Virus record (IMG/VR): IMGVR_UViG_3300026488_000011
Span: 1-64,000 of that record
DNA: 64,000 bases
Source: a virus
Strand: one strand, 5' to 3'
A program made the translations under genes and the position numbers. The notes below the pieces were generated by a model. The model saw only the letters and a list, made by a program, of their open reading frames with translations. It made no database searches and was not told the origin of the DNA. This document shows, in pieces, positions 50,117 to 58,773 of the stretch (within the stretch, counting starts at the first letter, position 1; each line of letters starts with the position of its first letter).

Positions 50117-51921
50117 CCGAACATTCCCATTCCTGGCATTGCGAATTGTGGTCCTTGTGGTCCTGCGTATCCAAAGTTAACTCCACCAACTTTAGCTCCA
50201 GCGTAAGCTGCTGCAACTGCTTGAAGATTACTGTAGCTAGTAAACTCTATCTTACCAATATCTGCTCTTGGATTTAATCCAGCTGCGATTGCTGCTTCTA
50301 CTAGTTCTTTATAGAATGCTCCGTTTAGAGTCACTCTCACTGCCTTACCTGTAATTACCGCGTTTGGAATCAATGCGTTTATTACTTCTAATTTTAGTAG
50401 GTAAGGATCTTTCCCAGTGATGTGCGCAGGAGCATTACTATCGATCCATTTAAGCACTAAATCCATATCTTTAGCATGTTCTAAGACATATGCTAAATCC
50501 ACTTCTCGGATGTCTCTCTTAGTACCAGTGTTATCGATCCATTCTCCTACTGGCACCACAATAGTAGAGGCAGCTACTTGTCTGTTAGCGAATGCGTGTC
50601 CAGTTAGTGATTCAGCGATAGCAATAATTTCTTCATTAGCAGCTTCTGCTGCTCCTGGTACTGCTAGTGCTGCAAATGGTGCTTCGATACCGAAATTCGG
50701 ACCATAATATTCTACTTCCACAGCGAATGCTTTTTCAAACTCCACTGCGTTAGCTAAGAAATTGAGTACTTCATTTTCGTTCAATTTACCGTCTTTGAGT
50801 TTGATCTTTTTACCGAATTGCGCATTAGGTGTTTTAGGATCAACTACTGTTTTAGTTAACACATTGAGTACACCTAAATCTCTAGGCACGTTCATTAATA
50901 GTTGATAATGCATGCTTTGGTTGTTAAAGATGCTGCTATTAATAATGTTTAATAGTATCATTTCAGCTGTAGGTCTGAACGCATGAAATTCGTTCAATAT
51001 TACTAGAGGCATTATCATTGTTCTAGGAGGCTGCCCAGGTATATTAGCAATCATATCTGGCAAATACTCTAGATAACCTACCTCAGTAGTCTGAGGTTTT
51101 CTTATATTTCCTCCTATTAAACTTTGCGCTCTATTAAATACTGCTACTAGATCTAGTTCAAAATCAGTTCTAATAGGTTTACCGACAGCGTTTTGAAATA
51201 CACCCATATTGAATGTTGTGTCTATAACTAATTGTCCTTGTTTTTGGGCAATTTTACTAGTATATGTTCTCAAGTCCAGGTAATTTAAGACACTGTTTTC
51301 GATGTAAAGTTTTGCTAGATTGTTGTTTAGCGCTACTACTGTAGCCGGAATACCAACTTGTTCTGGATCTTGATCGTGTGGCACTACCAGACCTTCAGTA
51401 GGTCTTAAGTTGTCTTCAGTCGTGCCATACGCATCCATCAACACTCTCTTAATAAGGGATTGTAGATATGTATCTGCAAATGTGTCAGCTGCTACATAAA
51501 TTAAACTTGATCTTTTGAATTTAATCTCTTCTAGTATATGTGCGATTTGTACAGGTTTTCTACCTGTCGCTTCTAACAGTATTACGTGGAAGTATACTTT
51601 AGGGCTATTGCTAGCCTGTGTTGCTACTATAACATAACTGTACGGTAGATCTTGGAACTGTGTATCTTTGTCTAACTTAAATAATCTAGTTCTGATCTCT
51701 ACCCCTTTTTTAACTAGAGGTTCTTTAATAGCCGGAACTTCTTTAGCTTTTTCTATAAATTTGTTTAAATATTCGCTACCTGTTCCTGGTACTAGGAACA
51801 TTGTTGCTCCGAAATCATCATCGTCGAAGCTTGCAGTTTGATTAACGTTTTGTTGTTGTTGCTCTTGTGCAACTTTTTCAGTTGTTTGTGTTGTCATTTT
51901 GCTTTCATCTCTTAAAGCCAT
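50104..51921 (-). CDS. Abundant phage structural or shell protein, 605 aa
   Basis: The frame is open up to 52035, but the ATG at 51921 has a strong AAAAGGAG and the upstream part is an untranslated hairpin leader. The protein is Ala, Val, Pro and Gly-rich with few rare codons, typical of the most abundant phage proteins. A disordered N-terminus (TTEKVAQEQQQQNVNQTASF) precedes the folded core (about 50-560: VYFHVILLEATGRKPVQIAH, LVAVFNRAQSLIGGNIRKP). The C-terminal tail GPQGPQFAMPGMGMFGYGS is flexible. Two promoter motifs (TATATTAC at 52151 and TATATTAT at 52040) and the long structured leader suggest very high expression. It could be the major capsid or sheath protein; size and flexible ends also fit a nuclear-shell protein such as chimallin. 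I cannot decide from sequence alone. Confidence 0.6.
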   Translation of the reverse strand: MALRDESKMTTQTTEKVAQEQQQQNVNQTASFDDDDFGATMFLVPGTGSEYLNKFIEKAKEVPAIKEPLVKKGVEIRTRLFKLDKDTQFQDLPYSYVIVATQASNSPKVYFHVILLEATGRKPVQIAHILEEIKFKRSSLIYVAADTFADTYLQSLIKRVLMDAYGTTEDNLRPTEGLVVPHDQDPEQVGIPATVVALNNNLAKLYIENSVLNYLDLRTYTSKIAQKQGQLVIDTTFNMGVFQNAVGKPIRTDFELDLVAVFNRAQSLIGGNIRKPQTTEVGYLEYLPDMIANIPGQPPRTMIMPLVILNEFHAFRPTAEMILLNIINSSIFNNQSMHYQLLMNVPRDLGVLNVLTKTVVDPKTPNAQFGKKIKLKDGKLNENEVLNFLANAVEFEKAFAVEVEYYGPNFGIEAPFAALAVPGAAEAANEEIIAIAESLTGHAFANRQVAASTIVVPVGEWIDNTGTKRDIREVDLAYVLEHAKDMDLVLKWIDSNAPAHITGKDPYLLKLEVINALIPNAVITGKAVRVTLNGAFYKELVEAAIAAGLNPRADIGKIEFTSYSNLQAVAAAYAGAKVGGVNFGYAGPQGPQFAMPGMGMFGYGS

Positions 51922-52150
51922 TTTCTTCTCCTTTTGGTTTTGTTTTTTTTTAAAGGCACTGATCAGTGTCTTATGACACGCAACTGTGTTAGACGCCAAC
52001 TCTTCTACACTTTGCTCAGAGGTAGTTCTGAGCAACTTAATAATATATTGGTTTAATTATTTTGGAATTAAACCAATAGTACCGCTAGGCGGTTCTTCTA
52101 TAGGTCTGAGTCCGAAGACCCAGACCTGATACCTGTTTGGTATCACATAA
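51922..52150 (-). promoter_or_regulatory. Multi-hairpin 5' leader
   Basis: The untranslated leader before ATG 51921 contains successive perfect hairpins: 52128-52144 (6 bp), 52102-52127 (7+3 bp with UUCG tetraloop on the minus strand), 52081-52093 (5 bp), 52047-52077 (12 bp), 52012-52035 (9 bp) and 51966-51979 (5 bp), plus a 12-base palindrome at 51957-51968 that competes with the last. A stretch of A residues and the ribosome site follow. Likely roles are mRNA stabilisation, control of translation or generation of a small RNA. Confidence 0.7.
52040..52047 (-). promoter_or_regulatory. Promoter-like motif TATATTAT inside the leader
   Basis: Minus-strand TATATTATTAAG, one mismatch from TATATTAC, about 120 bases before ATG 51921; overlaps the foot of the 12-bp hairpin. 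Confidence 0.4.
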
Positions 52151-52158
52151 GTAATATA
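52151..52158 (-). promoter_or_regulatory. Promoter motif TATATTAC
   Basis: Perfect minus-strand TATATTAC directly before the hairpin leader of the 605-residue protein; transcription from here would include all hairpins. Confidence 0.6.
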
Positions 52159-52228
52159 TGATAAAAAAAAGTTGAATTCACATAATATATAAGATTCGTT
52201 GAATAAATTTAATCAGTAAGGGAAAAAG

Positions 52229-53275
52229 ATGTTTTCATTATTCTTCAGTAAGAACAATAATAGTATCAGTATTACTAATTCCAAGTTAGACTGGTTACTC
52301 TTAAAACTAGGATTACAAGTAAGGAGATTAAAGAACTATTATTATAGCAGAAACTTCTATATAGACAGACCAAACATTTTAGTATCCCTACTAGAACATT
52401 TACCTGTAAGGTATGACAGTTCTAAGGAGGAGTTAAGTGATATTGATATATACGACGTACCTATCAATGATTTAGTTTCTATTAAGTCTAAAGGTAGAAT
52501 ACTGGCAAATAATGTATTTGTAAATGTAAGTGAGATATTTGAGATACATAAAGGTGACTGGGTAAATATGGATGAAATCAATTATTTGGATTTCAGTCCT
52601 ATAAAGTGTCTATACCATACTTTGGACAATATAGGACCAATATATCCCAAAGATTATGACTATGCGAGTGAAGTAACTGATTATGCAGTATTCAGTATAG
52701 ACATCACAATACTTTCTCAACAGTTCTTTTTCTGGTTAAACGAACAAGTTGAGAATGATAAAGATACTGATCCTGCTAGATATGTAGCTAGTGTTCTTTT
52801 ACCAAATTTAATAGACTCTATCACAAATATAAGCTTAATTAACAGATTTATTAGGTTAACGGAAGATGTTGAAAATGTAAACGTAATAACGAATATTAAC
52901 GGTATCTATGATTTAAGCAGTAAAATAGATGAAGAGTTGTTAAGGCTACATAAGAAGTTAGATACCAAACCTATGTATTATACAGATTATCTTTATAATA
53001 TCCCGGATATTACCAGTAATATTTTACATACCTTAAGTCTGTCAAATATACCATTCAATAGTCAAAACGAATGGTTAGTTTACTTTACCAGATTTCCTTA
53101 CGTTAACTATTTACTCAGTCTGGATAAATTAAAGACAATGAATAAACCATACATTACCGAACTAAAGAATGAGATTAAACAAATTAGACGTTCGGTATTG
53201 CCTAAGTTAAATGATCATTATGTAATAAAATCAATCCTGGAGACTGAAATCCAGGAAGCTGAAAGGAGATTTTAA
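52229..53275 (+). CDS. Putative virion-associated protein, 348 aa
   Basis: Not recognised. ATG behind AAGGG. N-terminal KLDWLLLKLGLQVRRLKNYYYS, then mixed helices and strands with many Tyr and Asn. It ends at the first base of the next start codon, so the pair is translationally coupled. The following gene looks structural, so this one probably works with it in the virion. Confidence 0.6.
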   Translation: MFSLFFSKNNNSISITNSKLDWLLLKLGLQVRRLKNYYYSRNFYIDRPNILVSLLEHLPVRYDSSKEELSDIDIYDVPINDLVSIKSKGRILANNVFVNVSEIFEIHKGDWVNMDEINYLDFSPIKCLYHTLDNIGPIYPKDYDYASEVTDYAVFSIDITILSQQFFFWLNEQVENDKDTDPARYVASVLLPNLIDSITNISLINRFIRLTEDVENVNVITNINGIYDLSSKIDEELLRLHKKLDTKPMYYTDYLYNIPDITSNILHTLSLSNIPFNSQNEWLVYFTRFPYVNYLLSLDKLKTMNKPYITELKNEIKQIRRSVLPKLNDHYVIKSILETEIQEAERRF

Positions 53276-54081
53276 TGTTAGCTATACAAAAAGCCATACA
53301 AGATATAGAATTTGAAATACCCTCTAAGATACTGGAATTAGCATTTCTATCAGATATTTCTAAAACACATATTTTAAGGCCTACGCTAGAGGAACAAATA
53401 GAGAAGGTTTTAATTAAGCCTAAGGTACTCACAGATTGTAATATTGTAGGAGGAACTACAATTACAATACCTGTAGAACAATGCTACCAGGAACTAGTAC
53501 CGTATAATCCTACCGGTAACTATATGGTAATTTATGTACCACCTGAACTAAGGGATAATAAGGACATATTATCAGCATTATCACTTACGTATAGTTTATA
53601 CACACCTCCTGGTGCGTATGGTATTAATACTAACCCTGGTTTGAAATTGACAGAGAGAGCGTTTAATGCTGTAGATGCTAATGTAGGTGGTTTTGCTACA
53701 TCTAATTTAGAATTAATAGGGCCAAATACTATACTAGTTCATGAAACCATTTACTCCAACATAGGAGGTTATCTGAGAGTTAAGGTAGAAAATGATGATG
53801 AATTAAGAAACCTGAATCCTAGGTATTTCTTACACTTTAGTAAGCTATGCATCTTGGCTACTAAAGGCTATTGCTATAACAAACTTATTATAGGACTAAA
53901 TGAAGGATATGTATACGGCGGTCATGAACTAAATAAGATAACAGAGATAGTGGAAAGTTATTCTGATGCTTGGGAAGAGTATAGAGAGTATCTTAACACT
54001 GTATGGAGAAAACTCTCATTTATGAACGATGATCAAAGTCATTCTAGATTCATAAAGGCTATGATAAATCCTATATTATAA
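53275..54081 (+). CDS. Putative virion structural protein, 268 aa
   Basis: Family not recognised. ATG preceded by AAAGGAG at the end of the upstream gene. Beta-rich middle part with GGTTITIPVEQCYQEL, TGNYMVIYVPPELR, YTPPGAYGINTNPGLKL and NIGGYLRVKVENDDEL, a pattern common in baseplate or neck proteins of contractile phages. Two-gene plus-strand unit ending at a bidirectional terminator. Confidence 0.6.
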   Translation: MLAIQKAIQDIEFEIPSKILELAFLSDISKTHILRPTLEEQIEKVLIKPKVLTDCNIVGGTTITIPVEQCYQELVPYNPTGNYMVIYVPPELRDNKDILSALSLTYSLYTPPGAYGINTNPGLKLTERAFNAVDANVGGFATSNLELIGPNTILVHETIYSNIGGYLRVKVENDDELRNLNPRYFLHFSKLCILATKGYCYNKLIIGLNEGYVYGGHELNKITEIVESYSDAWEEYREYLNTVWRKLSFMNDDQSHSRFIKAMINPIL

Positions 54082-54110
54082 AAAGCATTACGAAAAGAAA
54101 AAAAAAGAAT

Positions 54111-54141
54111 ATCCATAGGACAGTTATTCTGTCCTATGGAT
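54111..54141. terminator. Bidirectional terminator, 13-bp stem
   Basis: ATCCATAGGACAG and its complement with TTATT loop, in the convergent spacer 54082-54149; preceded by an A-rich run. Confidence 0.85.
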
Positions 54142-54149
54142 GTCTATCA

Positions 54150-54911
54150 TTAATCTATAGAGAGTTTCCAGTAGTGGTCGAAGTTCAATTTCCTGATAGT
54201 AGGATAATCATAAACCGATTTTGTTACTATATATTGGTTATCCTTATCTGTATATATCAGGATTTCATACCCATCTTCCATATACGGATTGAGGAGCTTG
54301 TATAGCTTTCTATTACTTGTGAGTCTGAATATCTTACCGTTTTCCAATTCTGTATTTTTAGGAATTAGTTCTTGCGGTAATACAATAAATCTCACTGCAG
54401 AAGGATATATAATGCTTTTCACTCCCTCAATCTTGTATCTTTCTAAGTCTTCTATCAGTTCTACCTCTATCTCCGTTATTCTAGTGTCTAGGTTATTTTC
54501 GTTAAAAAGCTCTATGAACTTTTTATATCGAGGATCTTCTTTAGCGGCTTCTATGATTTCCGCCCTGTCTATATCATAACTATCGATACTCACAGGACCT
54601 ATCATCGATTTAAGTTTTCTGTTAACTTCATTAGTTAACTGCACGTTTAAAAATTCTTTTATCTCCATAGGAGCGTCTTTTTTAATTTCAGGTAACAGTC
54701 CCTGGAAATCTATATACTTTCTTAGATCCCAAATAATCTCACCGTCATTATCCTTTTCCAGAGGAAGCATGTTTATGAGCATGAGATTTAACATTTTAGG
54801 ATTGTCATTCTCAAGATGGTCTATTAGTGATAAAGTTCTTGCTTCCATCTTATTATCTAAAAGAATAATTGCATCTGTTTCACTTAGTTCTTTAATCTTT
54901 TTAAAATTCAT
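54150..54911 (-). CDS. Hypothetical protein, 253 aa
   Basis: Not recognised. ATG 54911 behind AAAAGGAG. Acidic alpha/beta protein; helical first 150 residues and a beta-rich end (SAVRFIVLPQELIPK, GYEILIYTDKDNQYIVTK). Last gene of the minus-strand block that begins with the portal-like gene (58727). Possibly head assembly. Confidence 0.65.
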   Translation of the reverse strand: MNFKKIKELSETDAIILLDNKMEARTLSLIDHLENDNPKMLNLMLINMLPLEKDNDGEIIWDLRKYIDFQGLLPEIKKDAPMEIKEFLNVQLTNEVNRKLKSMIGPVSIDSYDIDRAEIIEAAKEDPRYKKFIELFNENNLDTRITEIEVELIEDLERYKIEGVKSIIYPSAVRFIVLPQELIPKNTELENGKIFRLTSNRKLYKLLNPYMEDGYEILIYTDKDNQYIVTKSVYDYPTIRKLNFDHYWKLSID

Positions 54912-54978
54912 ATCTTCTCCTTTTTTTAGTGTTTATTGTTCATATATATTAGATATGGTTAAATGTGTTTATGAGGGC

Positions 54979-55002
54979 TAGACCTAACATTCTTTAGGTC
55001 TA
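54979..55002 (-). terminator. Terminator hairpin
   Basis: 9-bp perfect stem containing the stop region of the Gln/Pro-rich gene. Confidence 0.7.
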
Positions 55003-55637
55003 ACGATAAACTCATACGTCTTTGTTAGGTCATCGAATACAATTTCTAGGATCTCTGTTTCCTCGTCATAGAGTGGAGGGAACTCATTGCCTGGTTTTGG
55101 TTTATAATTGCTTCTATCTAATTGAGTTGTTTGCGGTCGTGTTTGCTGTCTTGGTTGTGCAGGCTGTTGAGGCTGTTGATTTTGATATCCCATAGGTGGC
55201 GGCGCAGCAGTAGTTGCACCAGGTCCCATATTCTGGTAAGCAGGTTGCCCTATCGCCACCCCACCTGTACCAACATTAGGTCTCTGATATCCCATTGGTG
55301 CCGGTGCGATGGTAGGGCCCATAGGATTCATGGTTGGAGGCAAACCTCCTCCTTGAAACATTGGTCTAGGGCTTTGACCTGGATACATTGGTTGTTGGTA
55401 TCCTTGTTGTTGTGGATATTGAGGTGGATACATGGGTTGCTGATATCCTTGCTGGGGCATCGGTTGTCCCATAGGCGGCGGCTGCATTCCCATATTTACA
55501 GGCTGTCCCGCTGGCTGCTGATAACTTTGTTGTCTATATTGCTGATACGCTCCTGGTTTTGGACCAGGTTGTTGATTAGGGTATTGACCTGGTTGGCCAT
55601 AGCCAGGTTGTCCCCATTGATTTTGGTTGTTCCACAT
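54984..55637 (-). CDS. Gln/Pro/Gly-rich low-complexity protein
   Basis: 217 residues, of which the first about 175 are a disordered, repetitive chain of Gln, Pro, Gly, Tyr and Met (units such as QQGYQQPMYP, MGQPMPQQG, APMGYQ). A short ordered C-terminal domain (ETEILEIVFDDLTKTYEFIV) follows. The same repeat unit ends the 421-residue protein at 14675-15940. Such sequence may form condensates or flexible linkers; it is also seen in tail or portal-associated linkers. ATG 55637 behind AAAGGAG. Lies between the portal-like gene and structural genes, so a head or packaging role is plausible. Confidence 0.7.
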   Translation of the reverse strand: MWNNQNQWGQPGYGQPGQYPNQQPGPKPGAYQQYRQQSYQQPAGQPVNMGMQPPPMGQPMPQQGYQQPMYPPQYPQQQGYQQPMYPGQSPRPMFQGGGLPPTMNPMGPTIAPAPMGYQRPNVGTGGVAIGQPAYQNMGPGATTAAPPPMGYQNQQPQQPAQPRQQTRPQTTQLDRSNYKPKPGNEFPPLYDEETEILEIVFDDLTKTYEFIVRPKEC

Positions 55638-55675
55638 ATTTTCTCCTTTGTTTAGTTTATCTTTTCCGGAAAAGA

Positions 55676-55695
55676 TGCTAGGATGGTTCCTAGCA
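55676..55695 (-). terminator. Terminator hairpin
   Basis: 8-bp perfect stem with TGGT loop between 55637 and 55712. Confidence 0.7.
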
Positions 55696-55711
55696 CCTAA
55701 ATAATGTATAT

Positions 55712-56230
55712 CTACTTTTTATTAGAATTTAAGGTTTTTAGTATTGTTTCGATCTTTTTAATGTCAAAATCTACTACACCCGCCCCCACTAAGTCTTTTA
55801 AAAACTTAACAGATTCTTCTACGAATACCTTTTCTTTATCAGAAAGACCTTTGATGGTTTTCTCAATATCTTCTTTAGTTAGGTCCTTAAATGGTTCTAC
55901 CATCGCCATTATACCTGATAACACATTATTCCTGAATATCTCGTTAGTAATATTCTTTTCTAAAGAACCTGCTGATCTAGTTATGGTGTTTTCTACTAAC
56001 AACTCAACCTGTTCTGGATCGTTAGGATCTGTAAGATCATTTAACGCCACATCTGTAGCGACATACACAGCATCTTTTCCGCCTAATATATCGTCTAGTC
56101 TAGTATCCTTTATCACTGCACCAGAGTAGATTATTTTATCGTCTACATCGTTTATATCTAGGGTAGCAACCTTTACGTCCCCACCTTTTCTGTATATTAG
56201 CATTACTGCTTTATTGTTTGCTTCATTCAT
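55712..56230 (-). CDS. Hypothetical protein, 172 aa
   Basis: Not recognised. ATG 56230 behind AAAGGAG with perfect TATATTAC 37 bases upstream. N-terminal beta-rich part (AVMLIYRKGGDVKVATLDIND) followed by acidic helices. Directly downstream of the portal-like gene but separated from it by a terminator and its own promoter, so it can be expressed independently. Confidence 0.65.
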   Translation of the reverse strand: MNEANNKAVMLIYRKGGDVKVATLDINDVDDKIIYSGAVIKDTRLDDILGGKDAVYVATDVALNDLTDPNDPEQVELLVENTITRSAGSLEKNITNEIFRNNVLSGIMAMVEPFKDLTKEDIEKTIKGLSDKEKVFVEESVKFLKDLVGAGVVDFDIKKIETILKTLNSNKK

Positions 56231-56266
56231 GTTTTCTCCTTTACTTAGTTTAGATTTGTCCTATTA

Positions 56267-56274
56267 GTAATATA
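56267..56274 (-). promoter_or_regulatory. Promoter motif TATATTAC
   Basis: Perfect minus-strand TATATTACTAATAG 37 bases before ATG 56230. Confidence 0.6.
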
Positions 56275-56281
56275 TAAGCAT

Positions 56282-56311
56282 ATACTAGACCAGGTTAATC
56301 TGGTCTAGTAT
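56282..56311 (-). terminator. Terminator hairpin, 12-bp stem
   Basis: ATACTAGACCAG and its complement with GTTAAT loop immediately after the portal-like gene. Confidence 0.85.
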
Positions 56312-56312
56312 G

Positions 56313-58727
56313 CTATATTTCAGGTTCCTCTATCGTATTAGTTTCTTCAGGTTCTTCATCATTACCAAGCTCTGTTTCTCCATTACCCTCAGTTATAGGT
56401 TCTTCTTCATCTTCTTCGTTCTCTATTTTCTCTAGTTTTTTCTCGATTTTCTTTTCTTTCTTTTTCATAGATTTTAGGAATGGCATAACTACCTTTTCTA
56501 GTACTTCTATGTAACTTTCATATTCTTCCAATATGTTTAATGCAGGTTTACCATCATCAGTAAGACTAAATAGACTGGCTATGTCTTCCATGTAACCGTT
56601 TTCACTAATCCATTTCTTAATTAGGATTACTTTAATTACATTTTTAATGTTCTCTACCTTATCGCTAAATTCTCCTAACAGTTCATCAGGTATTACCTCA
56701 CTATTAAACATAGTCTCTAAGATAGAATCTAAACTGTCTACATATGCTTCAAATGTTTCTTTAAGGTTGTCGTTGTCTTGTGATTCTGGTTTAGGTAGAT
56801 TCACTCTCATTGATTTAAGTATTTGCCTATAGACGTGTTCTGCTAGTTCCGTATCTGATAAATGTTTTAACACTGATATTTCTTCTTTATAGGCAGTCTT
56901 AGTTAATTGTTTCCTTATAGAAGAAATACTCTTGAGTATTACATCCATTAACTTTCTCTTTAGTAATCCATCTACAGTGCATTGCTTTCTGATGTTTCTA
57001 CTGGCCTGATCGTTAAATATTTCTTGGTACTTGCTAACTCTTTTGGCAAACAACACGTTATTATTTCTAACAGTCGTAGCAAAATCAGGACTATATGCAT
57101 TATCAATCATTTCCGGAGTGAGTCCTAAGGTTAATGTAATGTGTTTATCTACTTGTTCTTTTAAATCATCGTTAACAGGATTTACATCGAAAGTCTTTTC
57201 GTTTATGTCTATATCTACGTCCGGTAAACCTGGGTGTTTAAAGTTAAAACTAAAACCTATCTTATGCACCCAATCTACTAAGTCATCGACTTTCAATATC
57301 CCTATAGGCAGGTTTACTTGTCTATTCTTTAAGACTTCTGTCATTATCTTTTCCATGGTCTTTTCATAATCTACGTCATCATCATCCAGTTTAGCATTTA
57401 CCTCTGTAATAGGAATAGACGACTTAATAAAACTTAACAAACTAACAAACACTATTATTGCTCTAAAACTAGCTAGTACTGTAATTCTTTCTAATAAAGA
57501 TTTTCCAGTACCGTTCTCTCTATAATCAAATGCATAATACGATAATAAGTTTTCAGGAACAAATAATAATTTTGTTTTCTTCCCGGTCAGGATTCTATTT
57601 AGTAGTATGTCTATTAGTTCAGATCTGTCTTCTAAACTTAGTTTAGCTACTCTACCCAATTTACTGTCTTGTATTACTGACTTGAGTTTTTCTATTACTA
57701 ACTCTTCCCTTAATTGGTCTATATTTTCTAGTGTAGGAGCTCTGCTTACTTTGTCCTTGACTAGCTTCTTAGCTCTTCCTAATATATCGTCTATCATAGA
57801 TTTATTATCTTTATGATAGTCTGTTAATTCGGTATCGAAAGCACTAGTGATTTGATTACCAGATTCGTCTAATAAGACAAAATACCCAAAGTGTTTACTA
57901 GGGTCATTTTTGCTAGTAATAGGAATGATTGAATTAGTATCTATTTTTTTAACGAGCGGCATTCCGTGGTTATTACCATAATCGTTTAACATAGTGATAG
58001 GTTCTTCTTCTCTTCTTAACGCACCAGAAGTTATATTCACTTCCTCAAAACCTAATGCAACTCCTGTTAGTTTGCTTTCTATCTCTAATTCCAATGCTTC
58101 CTCATAGGCTTCTTCTGCTAATAATAAAGCAGGATTGTCACTTACTTCTAATAACGCATTTCTGCCTTCTTTTACCAGTGCTTTGTAACCAATAATATCT
58201 ATACTAGTTTTAGCCATGGTATCCATGACGTGCTCTATATTCTCGAAACCTATTCCTATTGATTTCTTGTTAGCAGATATAAAGCTGTCAGGGATTATAA
58301 TTTCCCCGTATGAACCTTTTGTAAAGAGTGCTTCTTCGATAATCTTAGGTATCTTTTTGGTAAATTCATATTCTTTCTTAATATGGTTTCTTAAGATATC
58401 TGTAACTAATAATCTAACATCTGACGGTAAATTCAGATCTTCAAATTTTATGTTAAAATTAATTGTTAATAGGTCGTTTGGAGATATAATACTAGATACC
58501 AAAATTTCTTTCGCCAATTCTAGATCTGGAAAAATATCTAAGATATCTTTATTTACTTCTGATGTATTTTTATTATGTTTATAAATTCTAAACAAATCAG
58601 AGTAGGTAACGCTTGTCGGTTTTTCTTTTATATTTCTTTTAGCTAAATTTTTTTCTAATTCCTTTACAATTGGATCTTCTGCTGGATCAACTGTGTTTAC
58701 TTTTATTTTTTTTGTTTGTTTGCTCAT
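56313..58727 (-). CDS. Portal-like protein
   Basis: 804 residues. The order of segments resembles large myophage portal proteins. An N-terminal helical arm leads to TKGSYGEIIIPD (about 137-147). A clip/stem-like region contains LLFVPENLLSYYAFDYREN followed by GTGKSLLERITVLASFRAII (about 400-440). A tunnel-loop-like TLGLTPEMIDNAYSPDFATT (about 550) and a long helical C-terminus with acidic end (GETELGNDEEPEETN) complete it. Portals form the dodecameric DNA channel at one capsid vertex. Two GFE triplets (160-162 and 226-228) bracket a 63-residue charged segment that could be an excised or inserted loop. Start ATG 58727 behind AAAAGGAG. First gene of a minus-strand head-type block. Confidence 0.65.
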   Translation of the reverse strand: MSKQTKKIKVNTVDPAEDPIVKELEKNLAKRNIKEKPTSVTYSDLFRIYKHNKNTSEVNKDILDIFPDLELAKEILVSSIISPNDLLTINFNIKFEDLNLPSDVRLLVTDILRNHIKKEYEFTKKIPKIIEEALFTKGSYGEIIIPDSFISANKKSIGIGFENIEHVMDTMAKTSIDIIGYKALVKEGRNALLEVSDNPALLLAEEAYEEALELEIESKLTGVALGFEEVNITSGALRREEEPITMLNDYGNNHGMPLVKKIDTNSIIPITSKNDPSKHFGYFVLLDESGNQITSAFDTELTDYHKDNKSMIDDILGRAKKLVKDKVSRAPTLENIDQLREELVIEKLKSVIQDSKLGRVAKLSLEDRSELIDILLNRILTGKKTKLLFVPENLLSYYAFDYRENGTGKSLLERITVLASFRAIIVFVSLLSFIKSSIPITEVNAKLDDDDVDYEKTMEKIMTEVLKNRQVNLPIGILKVDDLVDWVHKIGFSFNFKHPGLPDVDIDINEKTFDVNPVNDDLKEQVDKHITLTLGLTPEMIDNAYSPDFATTVRNNNVLFAKRVSKYQEIFNDQASRNIRKQCTVDGLLKRKLMDVILKSISSIRKQLTKTAYKEEISVLKHLSDTELAEHVYRQILKSMRVNLPKPESQDNDNLKETFEAYVDSLDSILETMFNSEVIPDELLGEFSDKVENIKNVIKVILIKKWISENGYMEDIASLFSLTDDGKPALNILEEYESYIEVLEKVVMPFLKSMKKKEKKIEKKLEKIENEEDEEEPITEGNGETELGNDEEPEETNTIEEPEI

Positions 58728-58773
58728 AAAGGCTCCTTTTTTTGAATTAAGACTATATAATAAGGAATAAACG

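Noticed and set aside
51922-52035. In-frame N-terminal extension of the 605-residue protein
   Set aside because: No ribosome site; it runs through hairpins of the leader, whereas ATG 51921 has AAAAGGAG at correct spacing.
55122-55655. Long plus-strand ORF opposite the Gln/Pro-rich gene (Arg/Leu/Ser-rich product)
   Set aside because: It is the complement of a repetitive Gln/Pro coding sequence and lacks a ribosome site; the minus-strand gene has one and a terminator.
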